DNA from: CALKXV01 sp965228905
GTDB taxonomy: Bacteria; Pseudomonadota; Alphaproteobacteria; Rhodobacterales; Rhodobacteraceae
DNA: 64,000 bases
Direction: 5' to 3'
Assembly (NCBI GenBank): GCA_965228905.1
Contig: CBDDII010000003.1
Location: 744,001-808,000 of the forward strand
Below the pieces are notes generated by a model, which was not told where the DNA came from, searched no databases, and saw only the letters and a list, made by a program, of their open reading frames with translations. Positions 1 to 9,261 of the stretch are shown one piece after another. Position numbers and translations under genes: made by a program. How positions within the stretch are numbered: position 1 is the first letter of the stretch; each line of letters begins with the position of its first letter.

Positions 1-188
1 GCACCCGGGCGATGCACCGTTCCGCAGTCATTCACACTACCAACCGGATCTATGGCGGCGGAGTCACCGATACCGCGACCGCCTGCGCTTTGATGCAGGG
101 CGAAACCAAGGACGTCTGGCAACTCGTCGGATCGACCCCGCTCAGGTTCGACGTCGAAAATATGGACGAGGTCTATGCCTCGCTTTGA
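1..188 (+). CDS. C-terminal fragment of an unrecognised protein
   Basis: An open frame enters from the left edge (first full codon at base 3) and stops at the TGA at 186-188, giving about 61 residues. I do not recognise the family. The tail contains a Gly-rich YGGG stretch and ends in an acidic segment DVENMDEVYASL. The next gene starts 42 bases later on the same strand, so it may be the upstream member of the same operon as the solute-binding protein. The stop is clear; the function is open. Confidence 0.45.
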   Translation, partial: TRAMHRSAVIHTTNRIYGGGVTDTATACALMQGETKDVWQLVGSTPLRFDVENMDEVYASL

Positions 189-230
189 ACCGCGCCGCTG
201 AAGCTGGCGCACTGAACAGGGAAGAAGACG

Positions 231-1868
231 ATGAAACCCATGCTCACCGACCGAAGCCTCCACCCGAAAGCCGAGGGCCTTGTCAGAGACCACGCTTCCG
301 GAAAGATTTCCCGCCGTGACTTCCTTGCCTGCGCTGCCGGTCTTGGCCTATCCGCCTCCGGTGCGTTGACCCTCGCCGGTCTGCCCACCCCGGCGGCGGC
401 CCAGGGCACGCCGGTCCAGGGCGGCAGGCTCAGGATCGGGCAAGTCGTCAAACCCTTCTGCGACCCCCGCACCTTTGACGGGACTGAAATGGCCAACGTC
501 GCGCGTCAGTGCAACGAATACCTCGTCCGCTGGACCAACGACTTTGCCTTCGAACCGCAGCTTCTCGAAAGTTGGGAGGTCAGTGACAATGCGAGGACCG
601 TCACGCTCAACGTCCGACAGGGGGTCACTTGGTCGAACGGCGATGCCTTCACGGCCGATGACGTGATTTTCAACATCACCCGCTGGTGCGAAAGCGGTGT
701 CGAAGGCAATTCGATGGCAGCACGCATGGGTACGCTTGTGGACGCCGAAGCAGGCAAGGCCGTCGAAGGCGGGATCGAGAAGGTGGACGATCACACGGTT
801 CGCCTGAACCTGCCCAGCCCCGATATCTCGCTGATTGCAGGCATGGCCGATTATCCCGGCCTTATCATGCACCCCAGCTACGATGGCGGTGACCTTCCCA
901 CGGATGCGCTTGCGATAACGACCGGTCCCTGCGAACTGGTCAGTTGGGAGCCGGGCATCGGCGCAATCGTGCGTCGCCGCGAGGGGCATGATTGGTGGGG
1001 AGGAACATTCTGGCTGGACGAGGTCGAATGGATCGACCTTGGCTCCGACGCCACCGCTGTCGTCGCCAGTTTCGATGCCGAAGAGATTGACGCGAACTAC
1101 GAAACCGCCTCGGAATTCATCGACATCATGGAGGGCACCGGTGCCGTAACTGCGGAAATCGCCACGGGCAGCACCATCGTCGCGCGTATGAATGTGGACC
1201 AACCGCCCTATGACAATCCCGACGTCCGGCGTGCCGTGCAGATGGCGGTCGACAACTCTGTCGTGCTGGAGCTTGGCATGAACGGCGCGGGGACCGTCGC
1301 GGCCAACCACCATGTTGGCGAAATGCACATCGACTACGCCGATATCGGCCCGGCCCCCTTTGATGTCGCGGCGGCACAGGAGCTATGGGCAAAGACGGAT
1401 GCGGGCGAGTTGGAAATCATCACCGTCGATACCGACTGGCAAAAGAACACCGGAGACGCCATTGCAGCCCAGCTTCGCGACGCCGGCATGGACGTCAGCC
1501 GCTCGGTCCTGCCCGGTTCGACCTTCTGGAACAATTGGAACAAGTATTCCTTCTCACTCACTGAATGGAACGGCCGCCCGCTTGGCATACAGGTTCTCGC
1601 GCTGGCCTACCGGTCGGGCGCGGCATGGAACGAAAGCGCCTATGCCAACCCCGACTTTGACGTCGCACTGGACGAGGCGCTGTCGATTGCCGACGCAGAT
1701 GCCCGGCGCGAGGTCATGGCCAGACTGGAAACCATGCTTCGCGACGATGGCATCCTGGTTCAGCCCTATTGGCGCTCGCTTTTCCGTTCGTTCCGACCAG
1801 AGGTGAAAGGCCTCGATGCCCACCAGGCCTTCGAGCAGCATCTCGACAAGGTCTGGATCGAAAGCTAG
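231..1868 (+). CDS. ABC transporter substrate-binding protein, family 5 (peptide/opine type)
   Basis: The 545-residue product has the size and layout of periplasmic family 5 (SBP_bac_5, DppA/OppA-like) binding proteins. The N-terminal region holds a twin-arginine signal, SRRDFLACAAGLG, at about residues 27-39 and a hydrophobic stretch ending near AAAQG, so export by Tat is likely. Family features include VTWSNGDAFTADDVIFN near residue 130, the part that usually reads as the 'F.NG.plTAeDV' signature. No permease or ATPase genes lie next to it here; the partners may be to the left of the window. An alpha/beta hydrolase gene follows after 5 bases. The ligand cannot be read from sequence. Confidence 0.9.
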   Translation: MKPMLTDRSLHPKAEGLVRDHASGKISRRDFLACAAGLGLSASGALTLAGLPTPAAAQGTPVQGGRLRIGQVVKPFCDPRTFDGTEMANVARQCNEYLVRWTNDFAFEPQLLESWEVSDNARTVTLNVRQGVTWSNGDAFTADDVIFNITRWCESGVEGNSMAARMGTLVDAEAGKAVEGGIEKVDDHTVRLNLPSPDISLIAGMADYPGLIMHPSYDGGDLPTDALAITTGPCELVSWEPGIGAIVRRREGHDWWGGTFWLDEVEWIDLGSDATAVVASFDAEEIDANYETASEFIDIMEGTGAVTAEIATGSTIVARMNVDQPPYDNPDVRRAVQMAVDNSVVLELGMNGAGTVAANHHVGEMHIDYADIGPAPFDVAAAQELWAKTDAGELEIITVDTDWQKNTGDAIAAQLRDAGMDVSRSVLPGSTFWNNWNKYSFSLTEWNGRPLGIQVLALAYRSGAAWNESAYANPDFDVALDEALSIADADARREVMARLETMLRDDGILVQPYWRSLFRSFRPEVKGLDAHQAFEQHLDKVWIES

Positions 1869-1873
1869 GCGCC

Positions 1874-2692
1874 ATGGTCTCATCGGCCCCGGACTGGGTC
1901 CGTGGCGATCCGGCATCGTTGCGCCAATGGCGCAATGCGCAGCCCGAGGTGACACGGCCGATCCTCCCGGCCGATGTCACCTTGGGCCTTGTCCCGGAAA
2001 CCGCGGGCGGCGGGATCGAATGCCGCCCGACTGACGCCGAAGCCGGCATCGTCCTACACTTCCACGGCGGCGGCTTTGTCGTCGGCTCGCCGCACACCCA
2101 CAGGTGCGTCGGCGCATGGCTGGCCCATGTCTTGCGCCGGGTCGTCTGGCTTGCACCTTACCCGCTTGCGCCCGAGACCACTCTGCCACGGCAACCAGTT
2201 CACGCTGCCGCAGTCTTGAAGCAAGCCGTCGAAAGGTCGGGTGGGCCTGTCATCCTTTCCGGGGATAGCGCGGGTGCCCTGATGGCGCTTTGGGCCTTCT
2301 CGGGTTCCGATCAGAATGTGCGGGCGTCGGTCGATGGGGCGCTGTTGCTCTATGGTTGGTTTGGGTCTCTCCCGGCGGACGGGCCAGAGGTTGATGGCCT
2401 TGGACCGGAATCCGTTGCGGCCATGCGCGATCGACTCGATCCAAAAGGTTTGATCGAAAGCAAGCCGATGCTTGATCCGATACACCCGGATTTTCCGATA
2501 CCAGACCGGACAATCGCGATTTCCGCCGAGCACGATCCGCTGATCGATGACACGCGCTCACTGGTGTCGGCGCACTCCCGCATCGTCGGAATGGAGACAC
2601 CGGGGCTGGGGCACGGATTTCTTTCGGTACCGTCGCAGTCGGAGGAGGCGTTGAACATGCTGCGGACTGCAGCGGATTTGCTTTCCGTCTGA
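1874..2692 (+). CDS. alpha/beta hydrolase, hormone-sensitive lipase/acetyl esterase type
   Basis: The 272-residue protein shows the HSL-family oxyanion motif HGGG (residues 64-67), the nucleophile elbow GDSAG with Ser at about 132, an acidic residue in EHDPLIDD and a C-terminal His in GLGHGF, together the expected Ser-Asp-His triad. No signal peptide is visible, so it is probably cytoplasmic. The frame is open further upstream to 1769, but the ATG at 1874 lies just after the binding-protein stop and gives a normal-length protein. Co-transcription with the binding protein suggests it hydrolyses an ester or amide bond in the imported compound; this is inference. Confidence 0.8.
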   Translation: MVSSAPDWVRGDPASLRQWRNAQPEVTRPILPADVTLGLVPETAGGGIECRPTDAEAGIVLHFHGGGFVVGSPHTHRCVGAWLAHVLRRVVWLAPYPLAPETTLPRQPVHAAAVLKQAVERSGGPVILSGDSAGALMALWAFSGSDQNVRASVDGALLLYGWFGSLPADGPEVDGLGPESVAAMRDRLDPKGLIESKPMLDPIHPDFPIPDRTIAISAEHDPLIDDTRSLVSAHSRIVGMETPGLGHGFLSVPSQSEEALNMLRTAADLLSV

Positions 2693-2723
2693 CGAGGCCT
2701 CGATGCCTTCACATTGACGGGCG

Positions 2724-3365
2724 TTACAGCAGCCAGTTCATGCTTCTTGCCGCCGTGCTGACCGGATCAATAATAGTGATGCCGGTCTGCCGCTGCGCGT
2801 CTTCGGCCAGGTTCGCCATTCCTGCACAACCCAGTATGATGGCATCGACACCGTCTTCAATTGCCGCGCGTTTCACTTCGTCAATCACGGTTTGCCGGGC
2901 AGCTTCGGGGCGGTTCTCAAGATCAAGCACCGGGACATGCGAGGCTCGGACATTTTCCAGGAAACCCTCCAGACCCAAGCGCCGAATGTTCCCCTCGATC
3001 ACCGGCACCGAGACCGGAAGCGTGGTGACAACACTGAACCGCCAATTTCGCAGGGCCGCGTAGTGAAAACTGGCCTGTCCAATCCCCACGACAGGGCGTT
3101 CGGCCAAGGCCGCAGCTTCGACCAGCCCAGTGTCGTCGAAACAACCGATGACAACCCCTTCGGCGCCCTTCGCTGCGGACTTTCGGACCAAGTCTAGCAG
3201 CGGTGGGGTTGCCAAGGCCCCGTCTTCTTCCCCCTGAATGGCAGGGGGGCCTTCCAGCGAAGTCCAGCCCTCGAAGTTCAAACCGGGTGCTGCGCTCTTG
3301 GCAACATCCAGCATGGCTTCGGTCATGCCGACCGTGCTGTTTGGGTTGATGATGATCACCGACAT
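2724..3365 (-). CDS. Asp/Glu/hydantoin racemase family protein
   Basis: The 213-residue product starts with MSVIIINPNST, the typical N-terminus of hydantoin racemase (HyuE)-like members of the Asp/Glu racemase superfamily. The two catalytic cysteines of this fold are visible in VIGCFDDT and ILGCAGM. Members racemise hydantoins or amino acids, or act as decarboxylases or isomerases on related small acids. It is the last gene of a minus-strand operon after four PotABCD-type ABC genes, with a 6-base gap, so the importer probably supplies its substrate or a precursor. Substrate is unknown. Confidence 0.85.
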   Translation of the reverse strand: MSVIIINPNSTVGMTEAMLDVAKSAAPGLNFEGWTSLEGPPAIQGEEDGALATPPLLDLVRKSAAKGAEGVVIGCFDDTGLVEAAALAERPVVGIGQASFHYAALRNWRFSVVTTLPVSVPVIEGNIRRLGLEGFLENVRASHVPVLDLENRPEAARQTVIDEVKRAAIEDGVDAIILGCAGMANLAEDAQRQTGITIIDPVSTAARSMNWLL

Positions 3366-3371
3366 GGCCGA

Positions 3372-4211
3372 TCAAACCATCCCCTTGCCCGCATCGGATC
3401 CGCGCTTCTTTCGGCGACGGTCCGTGATCCAGACGGATGCCAGAAATACCGCGATAACCAGAAACGAAAAGATTGTTGTCAAAGTCCCAAGTGCGAAGAT
3501 CACCGGCGTCGTGACATTCGTCGTCATGCCGAAGATTTCCAGCGGCAGCGTGTTGTGGCTGCCCGAAGTCAACAGCGTGCGTGCGAATTCGTCATAGCTG
3601 AGCGTGAACCCGAACAAGGCCACCCCGATCAGCGAAGGGGCGATGATCGGCAGGACGACGTGGCGGATCGTTTGCCAGGGTGATGCTCCGAGGTCGCGCG
3701 CGGCTTCTTCAAAGCTCTGATCGAACCGGTTGAAGACCGCGAACATGATCAAAAGCCCGAAAGGCAGCGTCCATGTCAGTTGCGCGCCAAAGCCGGACGT
3801 GGACCAATGCACGCTGAGGCCCGATTGCGACCAGATCAACCCGACCCCGAGCGAGACGAGGATCGACGGTATTACCAGCGACGTGATGATGAGATAGAAC
3901 AGAATGCCGGATCCCTTGAACCTTTTGCGAAAGGCCAAGCCGCCCATGACAGACACGACAACCGTCGTGACCATGACCATCAGACCCAGAACCAGTGACC
4001 GCGAGAAAGACCCCCAGATGTCGCCCACGGCCTGTTGCTCGAACAGGTCGCGGAACCAGTGAAGCGACACACCACGCATGGGGAATGTCAGACCGCCGCT
4101 TGGACCCTGGAAAGACAGGATCGCGATAGTGATCGTTGGGCCATAGAGAAAGATGAGGAACAGCGTGAAGAACGCGGCAAGGAAGTAGAACGAGCGGGGC
4201 CGAGGTTCCAT
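3372..4211 (-). CDS. ABC transporter permease, PotC type
   Basis: A 279-residue inner-membrane permease with about six hydrophobic segments. The EAA loop reads EEAARDLGASPWQTIRHVVLPIIAPSL broadly (quoted part: EEAARDLGASPWQT), which docks on the ATPase. Length and order match PotC-like (BPD_transp_1) subunits of spermidine/putrescine-type importers. Its ATG overlaps the stop of the preceding PotB-type permease by one base (TGATG), so translation is coupled. The ligand may be a polyamine, a thiamine precursor or a nitrogenous compound; the racemase downstream argues against a simple polyamine system. Confidence 0.9.
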   Translation of the reverse strand: MEPRPRSFYFLAAFFTLFLIFLYGPTITIAILSFQGPSGGLTFPMRGVSLHWFRDLFEQQAVGDIWGSFSRSLVLGLMVMVTTVVVSVMGGLAFRKRFKGSGILFYLIITSLVIPSILVSLGVGLIWSQSGLSVHWSTSGFGAQLTWTLPFGLLIMFAVFNRFDQSFEEAARDLGASPWQTIRHVVLPIIAPSLIGVALFGFTLSYDEFARTLLTSGSHNTLPLEIFGMTTNVTTPVIFALGTLTTIFSFLVIAVFLASVWITDRRRKKRGSDAGKGMV

Positions 4212-5125
4212 CAGAGTTCCTTCCTGATATCGACAAGTCGAAGCAGCAACCCGATCACGATCAGAACTGTTGCAAGCAGGATGACGGCAGTTGCCGCTGC
4301 CGAAGGATATTGCAAAAGGCCGATGTCATTCTGGATCATCCGGCCCACGTTGGCCGATTGCGACCCGCTCATGAACCGAACCGTGATGAAGTCACCCATG
4401 ACCAGCGTGACCACGAATATGGTGCCGATCATGATGCCCGGTTTTGTCAGTGGAACGACGACATGCCAAAGCGTTTGCCACCCGGTCGCGCCAGCGTCGA
4501 CGGCGGCTTCGATCAGGGATTTGTCGATCCGCATCATCGTGTTGAAGATCGGAACCACCATGAACAGCGTGTAAAGATGCACAAAGGCAAGGATCACGCT
4601 GAAGTCGCTGAAGAGAAGCCACTCGACCGGTTCGTCGACCACTCCCCAGGATATGAGCGCCTGATTGGCAAGGCCGTTACGGCCCAGGAATGGAATCCAC
4701 GAAATCATTCGGATGATGTTCGAGGTCCAGAACGGGATCGTGCAAAGCAGAAACAAGGCGATCTGCCATTTCAGGGACCGCACGTGAAATGCCAGAAAAT
4801 ACGCCACCGTGAAGCCGATCAGAAGTGTAAAGATCCAGGTGATCGCAGCGTATTTGAAGGTATTCAGAAAGACGCGGTAAGTGACTTCGGAACCGAACAG
4901 GTAAGCATAGTTGTCGAACTGAAAGGCCGGATAGATCGAGTATTCGGTCGCGCCCCAGAAGCTGACAATGACGATCATCACGATGGGCGCGACAAGAAAG
5001 ACCGCGAGGATCAGTGCAAGCGGCGACGCCATCAGCCAGCCTGAAAGGTGGCGCGACATGGTCAACGTCGGCCGGTCGGCGTCCTGCGTCGCGGTGGTGT
5101 CGGCGGATGTCACGGTGTCGGTCAT
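4211..5125 (-). CDS. ABC transporter permease, PotB type
   Basis: A 304-residue inner-membrane permease with a long N-terminal cytoplasmic leader and about six membrane segments. The EAA loop is EAAVDAGATGWQTLWHVVVPL, diagnostic of BPD_transp_1 permeases. It is the PotB-like partner of the permease that starts at its stop codon. It lies 63 bases after the binding-protein gene, the widest gap in the operon. Confidence 0.9.
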   Translation of the reverse strand: MTDTVTSADTTATQDADRPTLTMSRHLSGWLMASPLALILAVFLVAPIVMIVIVSFWGATEYSIYPAFQFDNYAYLFGSEVTYRVFLNTFKYAAITWIFTLLIGFTVAYFLAFHVRSLKWQIALFLLCTIPFWTSNIIRMISWIPFLGRNGLANQALISWGVVDEPVEWLLFSDFSVILAFVHLYTLFMVVPIFNTMMRIDKSLIEAAVDAGATGWQTLWHVVVPLTKPGIMIGTIFVVTLVMGDFITVRFMSGSQSANVGRMIQNDIGLLQYPSAAATAVILLATVLIVIGLLLRLVDIRKEL

Positions 5126-5188
5126 TGTCTGCTTTCAGACGCCCCGGCCGGGGAAAGGTCGGCCGGGGCGCTTTCGTTCATCTTTCGC

Positions 5189-6463
5189 TTACGCGGCGAT
5201 GAACTCGTTCCATTTGCGGACCATGTACTGGTTTTCGTCCATGACTGCGTTCCAGCAGGCGACGGCACCCATACGGTCGTAGAACGATCCGCCATCGCGC
5301 GTCTCGCCCGCCTGTGCCAGCGGATCGCCGAAGGGCGAGGTGATGACGTCGGTCGCCTCTTTGCCTTCGAACCAGAAGCCCCATTCGTTTTCGGACATGA
5401 ACTCCTTGGAGGTCTCGGGAACGGCAGAGTAATAACCCTGGCGCATCAGGAAGCCGCCGACCCAGCCGGAGAGATACCAGTTGATGTATTCGTAGGTCGC
5501 GTCCAGTTCGATGCCGGTCAGCGACTTCGAAAGGCCGATGCCACCACCCCAGGAGCGATAGCCTTCTTCCAATGGCTGGTAGACGCAAGGGATGCCACGG
5601 GACTTGACCGCGGTAATTGCCGGTGACCACATGGACTGGATCACCACCTCGCCCGAGGCCATCAGGTTCACGCTTTCGTCGAAAGTCTTCCAGAAGGCAC
5701 GGAACTGGCCGTTCTTCTTGGCCTCGGTGAAGATACCGATGGTCATATCGATCTCTTCCTTGGTCATGTTGCCCTTGTCGGGATAGGTGTATTCGCCCAT
5801 CGACTCCACGACCATCGCCATGTCCATAATCCCGATCGACGAGATATCAAGGATCGACGCCTTGCCCGCGAATTCGGGGTTCAGCAATTCGGACCAGTTG
5901 CTGATCGGACGGCCAATCAGGTCGGGGCGGATGCCCAACGTGTCAGCGTTGTAGATCGTCGGAATCAGCGTCATCCAGCCTGACTCGTTGTCGACGAAAT
6001 CAGTGCCGCCGGGGCCATCGACGAAGCCGACGCTGTGCGGGGCGGTCCCTTGGGCAATGGTGCTTTCGGGGGTCAGCTTGCCCGAACGGAAAATGCCGAC
6101 GATCTTGTCGTAGTTGGCGATCTTGGACGTATCCATCGCCTGAAGGTTTCCTGTCGGCCAGACCTTTTTGCAGATCCAGTACTCGATGTCGGCGATGTCG
6201 AAACTGTCGGGCTGCGTCGCGGCACGCTGTGTTACGCTGTCGGAATCAAGCGCGGTCATTTCCAACGTGAAGCCCAGGTCTTCTTTGACCTTCTCGGCAA
6301 CTTCGTTGAGGTTCGACACGCCGGTGCCGAACTGGCGCAGTGTCACATCCTTGATCGCCTGCCCCCATACCATCGGAGCCGGAAGCGCGGCAGCGGCCAC
6401 CGCAGCGCCACCCGACTTCAGGATCGAGCGCCGGGAATAGCGTATCTTTGGAATCGTGGTCAT
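5189..6463 (-). CDS. extracellular solute-binding protein, PotD/PotF type
   Basis: With the ATG at 6463 the product has 424 residues and begins with a twin-arginine type signal, YSRRSILKSGGAAVAAA, cleaved near PMVWGQA. The frame is open further upstream, but that part would put 34 extra residues before the signal. The fold is the SBP_bac_8 type (AnisVFP: NYDKIVGIFRSG, YIPTIYNADT-like hinge LIPTIYNADTLGIRP). It delivers the ligand to the two permeases. At 424 residues it is longer than E. coli PotD (about 350), so the ligand may differ from polyamines. Confidence 0.88.
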   Translation of the reverse strand: MTTIPKIRYSRRSILKSGGAAVAAAALPAPMVWGQAIKDVTLRQFGTGVSNLNEVAEKVKEDLGFTLEMTALDSDSVTQRAATQPDSFDIADIEYWICKKVWPTGNLQAMDTSKIANYDKIVGIFRSGKLTPESTIAQGTAPHSVGFVDGPGGTDFVDNESGWMTLIPTIYNADTLGIRPDLIGRPISNWSELLNPEFAGKASILDISSIGIMDMAMVVESMGEYTYPDKGNMTKEEIDMTIGIFTEAKKNGQFRAFWKTFDESVNLMASGEVVIQSMWSPAITAVKSRGIPCVYQPLEEGYRSWGGGIGLSKSLTGIELDATYEYINWYLSGWVGGFLMRQGYYSAVPETSKEFMSENEWGFWFEGKEATDVITSPFGDPLAQAGETRDGGSFYDRMGAVACWNAVMDENQYMVRKWNEFIAA

Positions 6464-6491
6464 GTCAGTCTCCCTGTCTTGGAGTTTGTCG

Positions 6492-7475
6492 TCAGGCGGA
6501 AAGGGCGTGGGCCGCCTGGTTGTCCCAATCGAGGCCCACCGCCTCGCCCAAATCCTTCGGATCACCGAAGAAGTCCTTGTCCGAGAGAAGCGCCGTCACC
6601 TCTTGCTCGCCAGCGATGGCCGCGGTGAGGGCAACGTGCGTTCCCTGATATTCGATGTTCGTGATCTTTCCCTGGAGCCTGGCACCATCGGGCGCATTCA
6701 GGCTCAAGGCATCCGCGCGGATTGCTACTTGGCCTTCCGGCAACGCAATCACGTTGTGAGACCCAAGGAAACGGGCAACGAACGCCGTTTTCGGAGCCTC
6801 GAAGACTTCTCGTGTTTTGCCGGCCTGTTCGATCAGGGAGTCGTTCATCACGACAATCTCATCTGCCAGTGCAAGTGCCTCGTCCTGACCGTGGGTCACG
6901 TGGATGAAGGTGATGCCCAATTGTCTTTGAAGACGTTTCAATTCAGCGCGCATCCGGATCCGTAGAAATGGATCAAGTGCCGATAGGGGCTCATCCAGCA
7001 ACAAAACGTCTGGTTCTGTAATCAGGGCCCTCGCCAATGCGACCCGCTGCTGCTGACCGCCGGAAAGCTGTGCCGGAAGGCGTTCGGCAAAGGTCAGCAT
7101 ATCGACCAGTTCCAGCATCTCACCGGCACGCTTGGCCCGGACCTCGGCATCGACGCCTTTCATTTTCAGGCTAAAGCCGACGTTCTCCAATACGCTCAAA
7201 TGCGGGAACAGCGCATAGTTCTGGAACATCATCGCTGTTCCGCGCTTTGCAGGTGGCAAAGCCGAAATGTCCCGCCCACCCAGAAGGATCGAGCCGTCCG
7301 TGACACTCTCATGCCCAGCCACCATCCGCAAAGTCGAGGATTTGCCACAACCCGACGGGCCAAGAAGGCAGGCATAGGTCCCGGCACTGAAATGATAGCT
7401 GATCGCATCCACGGCAACCGTGTCGCCGTAGCGCTTGGTCAGATGAACAAATTCGAGATCGAGCTTTTTTTGCAT
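6492..7475 (-). CDS. ABC transporter ATP-binding protein, PotA type
   Basis: The 327-residue ATPase has Walker A GPSGCGKSS, Q-loop MMFQNYALFPH, signature LSGGQQQR, Walker B VLLLDEPLSALD and a switch His in THGQDEA, followed by a C-terminal TOBE domain (about residues 250-327). It is the first gene of the minus-strand operon ATPase, binding protein, two permeases, racemase. The start at 7475 puts MQKKLDLEFVHLTKRYG at the N-terminus; the longer open frame adds 19 residues that do not look like family sequence. The promoter lies in the divergent gap with the GntR gene. Confidence 0.93.
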   Translation of the reverse strand: MQKKLDLEFVHLTKRYGDTVAVDAISYHFSAGTYACLLGPSGCGKSSTLRMVAGHESVTDGSILLGGRDISALPPAKRGTAMMFQNYALFPHLSVLENVGFSLKMKGVDAEVRAKRAGEMLELVDMLTFAERLPAQLSGGQQQRVALARALITEPDVLLLDEPLSALDPFLRIRMRAELKRLQRQLGITFIHVTHGQDEALALADEIVVMNDSLIEQAGKTREVFEAPKTAFVARFLGSHNVIALPEGQVAIRADALSLNAPDGARLQGKITNIEYQGTHVALTAAIAGEQEVTALLSDKDFFGDPKDLGEAVGLDWDNQAAHALSA

Positions 7476-7615
7476 ATGGCACCCCACCGTTGGAGATACG
7501 GTGCGGCCAATTCCGCATGACGTGCGAGGCATTTCAGTGGTGGATCTCCGAGATATGGGGAAGATGCCCTCGGAAGCGGCGACCAGTTTTATTATTGTTC
7601 AAAAAGTACGCAGAG

Positions 7616-7627
7616 ATTGTATACGAT
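7616..7627. promoter_or_regulatory. candidate GntR (FCD-type) operator
   Basis: The sequence ATTGTATACGAT is a near palindrome centred on GTATAC and fits the TNGTNNACNA core bound by many FadR/FCD-type GntR proteins. It sits in the 231-base gap between the divergent ABC operon and the GntR gene, 80 bases before the GntR ATG, where it could control both. Binding is inferred only. Confidence 0.4.
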
Positions 7628-7706
7628 TCCGGGCTGTCTGAATGACAATCTTGCGAGTACCAGACGATTCTGACAATCAACAACAAAGGCCATCTGGATC
7701 GTCGAT

Positions 7707-8387
7707 ATGTTGGTTTCAAAGGAAACAAGCGCCGAAAAGATCGCTCAGCATCTGACCGAAGCGGTACACGAGCATCGTGTCTTGCCGGGAATGAAGCTGA
7801 GCGAGGACGAAGTGGGCGAAGTCTATGGCGTCAGCCGCACGATTGTGCGCCAGGCGTTGAGAGCCATGGCACATGAAGGCCTTGTTTCGCTTGAACGCAA
7901 TCGCGGAGCTTTCGTTGCCAAACCTTCGGTGAAGGACGCGCGCGAGGTCTTTGAAGCGCGTGCTTTGTTGGAGCCACAGACAGCACGGGCTGCGGCTGAA
8001 CGTGCAACCCCGGCTGATGTCGCCTTGCTGGAAGCGCACATCGAGGAAGAGCACAAGGCCCTGGCCGCCGGAGAAGCCGGGCGCGCCTTGAAGTTGTCCG
8101 GCGCGTTTCACATTGAAATCGCCCGCGTTGCAAACCAGCAGACGATCGAAGCCTTCATTCAACAGCTGATTTCGCGCTCATCCCTCGTCATCGCGCTTTA
8201 TTGGCAGCGTCGGAATGCACTTTGCGAAAGCCACGCGCACCACGCACTACTTGATGCGTTTCGCGACAATGACGGCGACCGGGCCGAGGAATTGATGAAG
8301 GGCCACCTGCTTGATCTTGTGTCTCAGTTGAACCTCCGCGAAACGCCAAGCGAAACGCGCTCACTGCGCGAGGCGTTGTTGGGATGA
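7707..8387 (+). CDS. GntR-family transcriptional regulator, FCD (FadR-like) subfamily
   Basis: The 226-residue protein has an N-terminal winged helix (about residues 8-72: LSEDEVGEVYGVSRTIVRQAL, shown in part) and an all-helical FCD ligand-binding domain (about 80-205), with the metal-binding type residues in FHIEIARVANQ and HHALLDAF. It is divergent from the PotABCD-racemase operon and likely represses it until the imported compound or a metabolite binds. Its stop overlaps the start of the next gene (ATGA), so both are co-translated. Confidence 0.9.
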   Translation: MLVSKETSAEKIAQHLTEAVHEHRVLPGMKLSEDEVGEVYGVSRTIVRQALRAMAHEGLVSLERNRGAFVAKPSVKDAREVFEARALLEPQTARAAAERATPADVALLEAHIEEEHKALAAGEAGRALKLSGAFHIEIARVANQQTIEAFIQQLISRSSLVIALYWQRRNALCESHAHHALLDAFRDNDGDRAEELMKGHLLDLVSQLNLRETPSETRSLREALLG

Positions 8388-9196
8388 TCGAATTTCGGAG
8401 TGCGACACTGCCGGAACTCGATCTGGTCCTTGATTGGGCCGCGGCAGAAGGCTGGAATCCGGGCCTGGATGATGCAGCGGCATTCCTTGCCGCCGATCCC
8501 CGCGGTTTCTTCCTTGCCTTGGACGGGGATGTACCCGTCGGCGCAATTTCAGTCGTCAACCACAACCCGACATTCGCGTTTCTCGGGCTCTATCTTGTCG
8601 TGCCCTCGCATCGTGGGAAGGGCGTTGGCTATGCGCTGTGGTCCCATGCCTTGGAACATGCCGGGGACCGAACAATCGGGCTCGACGGTGTGCCGGAGCA
8701 GCAGGAGAATTACGCAGCATCCGGTTTTGTTCATGCCGGAAAGACCGTGCGTTACGCTGGTGTATTAGACGGGCAGGCGCACTCGGACATGCAACCCGCG
8801 ACCCCGACTGACATCGGCGATCTGATCGAACGTGAGGCTGTGGTTTCCGGTGCGCGAAAGCCCGAGTACCTCGGGGCCTGGTTCACGGACACGGGGAACC
8901 GCAAGACCCTAGTCCATCCGAAGGGGTTTCTGACTGTCAGGAAATGCAGAGACGGGGCAAAGATCGGCCCCTTTGTTGCAGAGGATTTGGCCAGCGCGAC
9001 GGATATGCTTATGCAAGCTTCTGCCATTTTCGGCGGCAGGATCATGGTCGACTTACCGGTCCAGTCGGAAGCACTTGCAGAACTTTGCTGCGACCTTTCA
9101 CTGGCTCCCGTCTTTGAAACGGCCCGCATGTACAAGGGCCGTGCGCCGGAAATCGAGCCAGGCATCTTCGCGGTTGCTTCGCTTGAGTTGGGCTAG
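8384..9196 (+). CDS. GNAT-family N-acetyltransferase with extra C-terminal domain
   Basis: Residues 1-130 form a GNAT fold with the acetyl-CoA loop VVPSHRGKGVGYALW. The remaining 140 residues resemble the C-terminal domain of YitH-type acetyltransferases. It overlaps the GntR stop by 4 bases, so it belongs to the same transcript. The acceptor may be an amine or amino acid from the pathway served by the divergent importer; this is inference from position. Length (270 residues) is normal for two-domain members. Confidence 0.82.
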   Translation: MIEFRSATLPELDLVLDWAAAEGWNPGLDDAAAFLAADPRGFFLALDGDVPVGAISVVNHNPTFAFLGLYLVVPSHRGKGVGYALWSHALEHAGDRTIGLDGVPEQQENYAASGFVHAGKTVRYAGVLDGQAHSDMQPATPTDIGDLIEREAVVSGARKPEYLGAWFTDTGNRKTLVHPKGFLTVRKCRDGAKIGPFVAEDLASATDMLMQASAIFGGRIMVDLPVQSEALAELCCDLSLAPVFETARMYKGRAPEIEPGIFAVASLELG

Positions 9197-9218
9197 ACCG
9201 TATTGCCCGTTCTTATAC

Positions 9219-9240
9219 GGGGCGACACTCAAGCCGCCCC
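9219..9240 (+). terminator. short stem-loop, possible terminator
   Basis: GGGGCG (9219-9224) pairs with CGCCCC (9235-9240) across a 10-base loop, followed by ATTCTTTC. It lies in the 65-base gap between the converging acetyltransferase and TonB receptor genes. The T-run is poor, so the assignment is tentative. Confidence 0.4.
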
Positions 9241-9261
9241 ATTCTTTCGCTTCATTCGACG

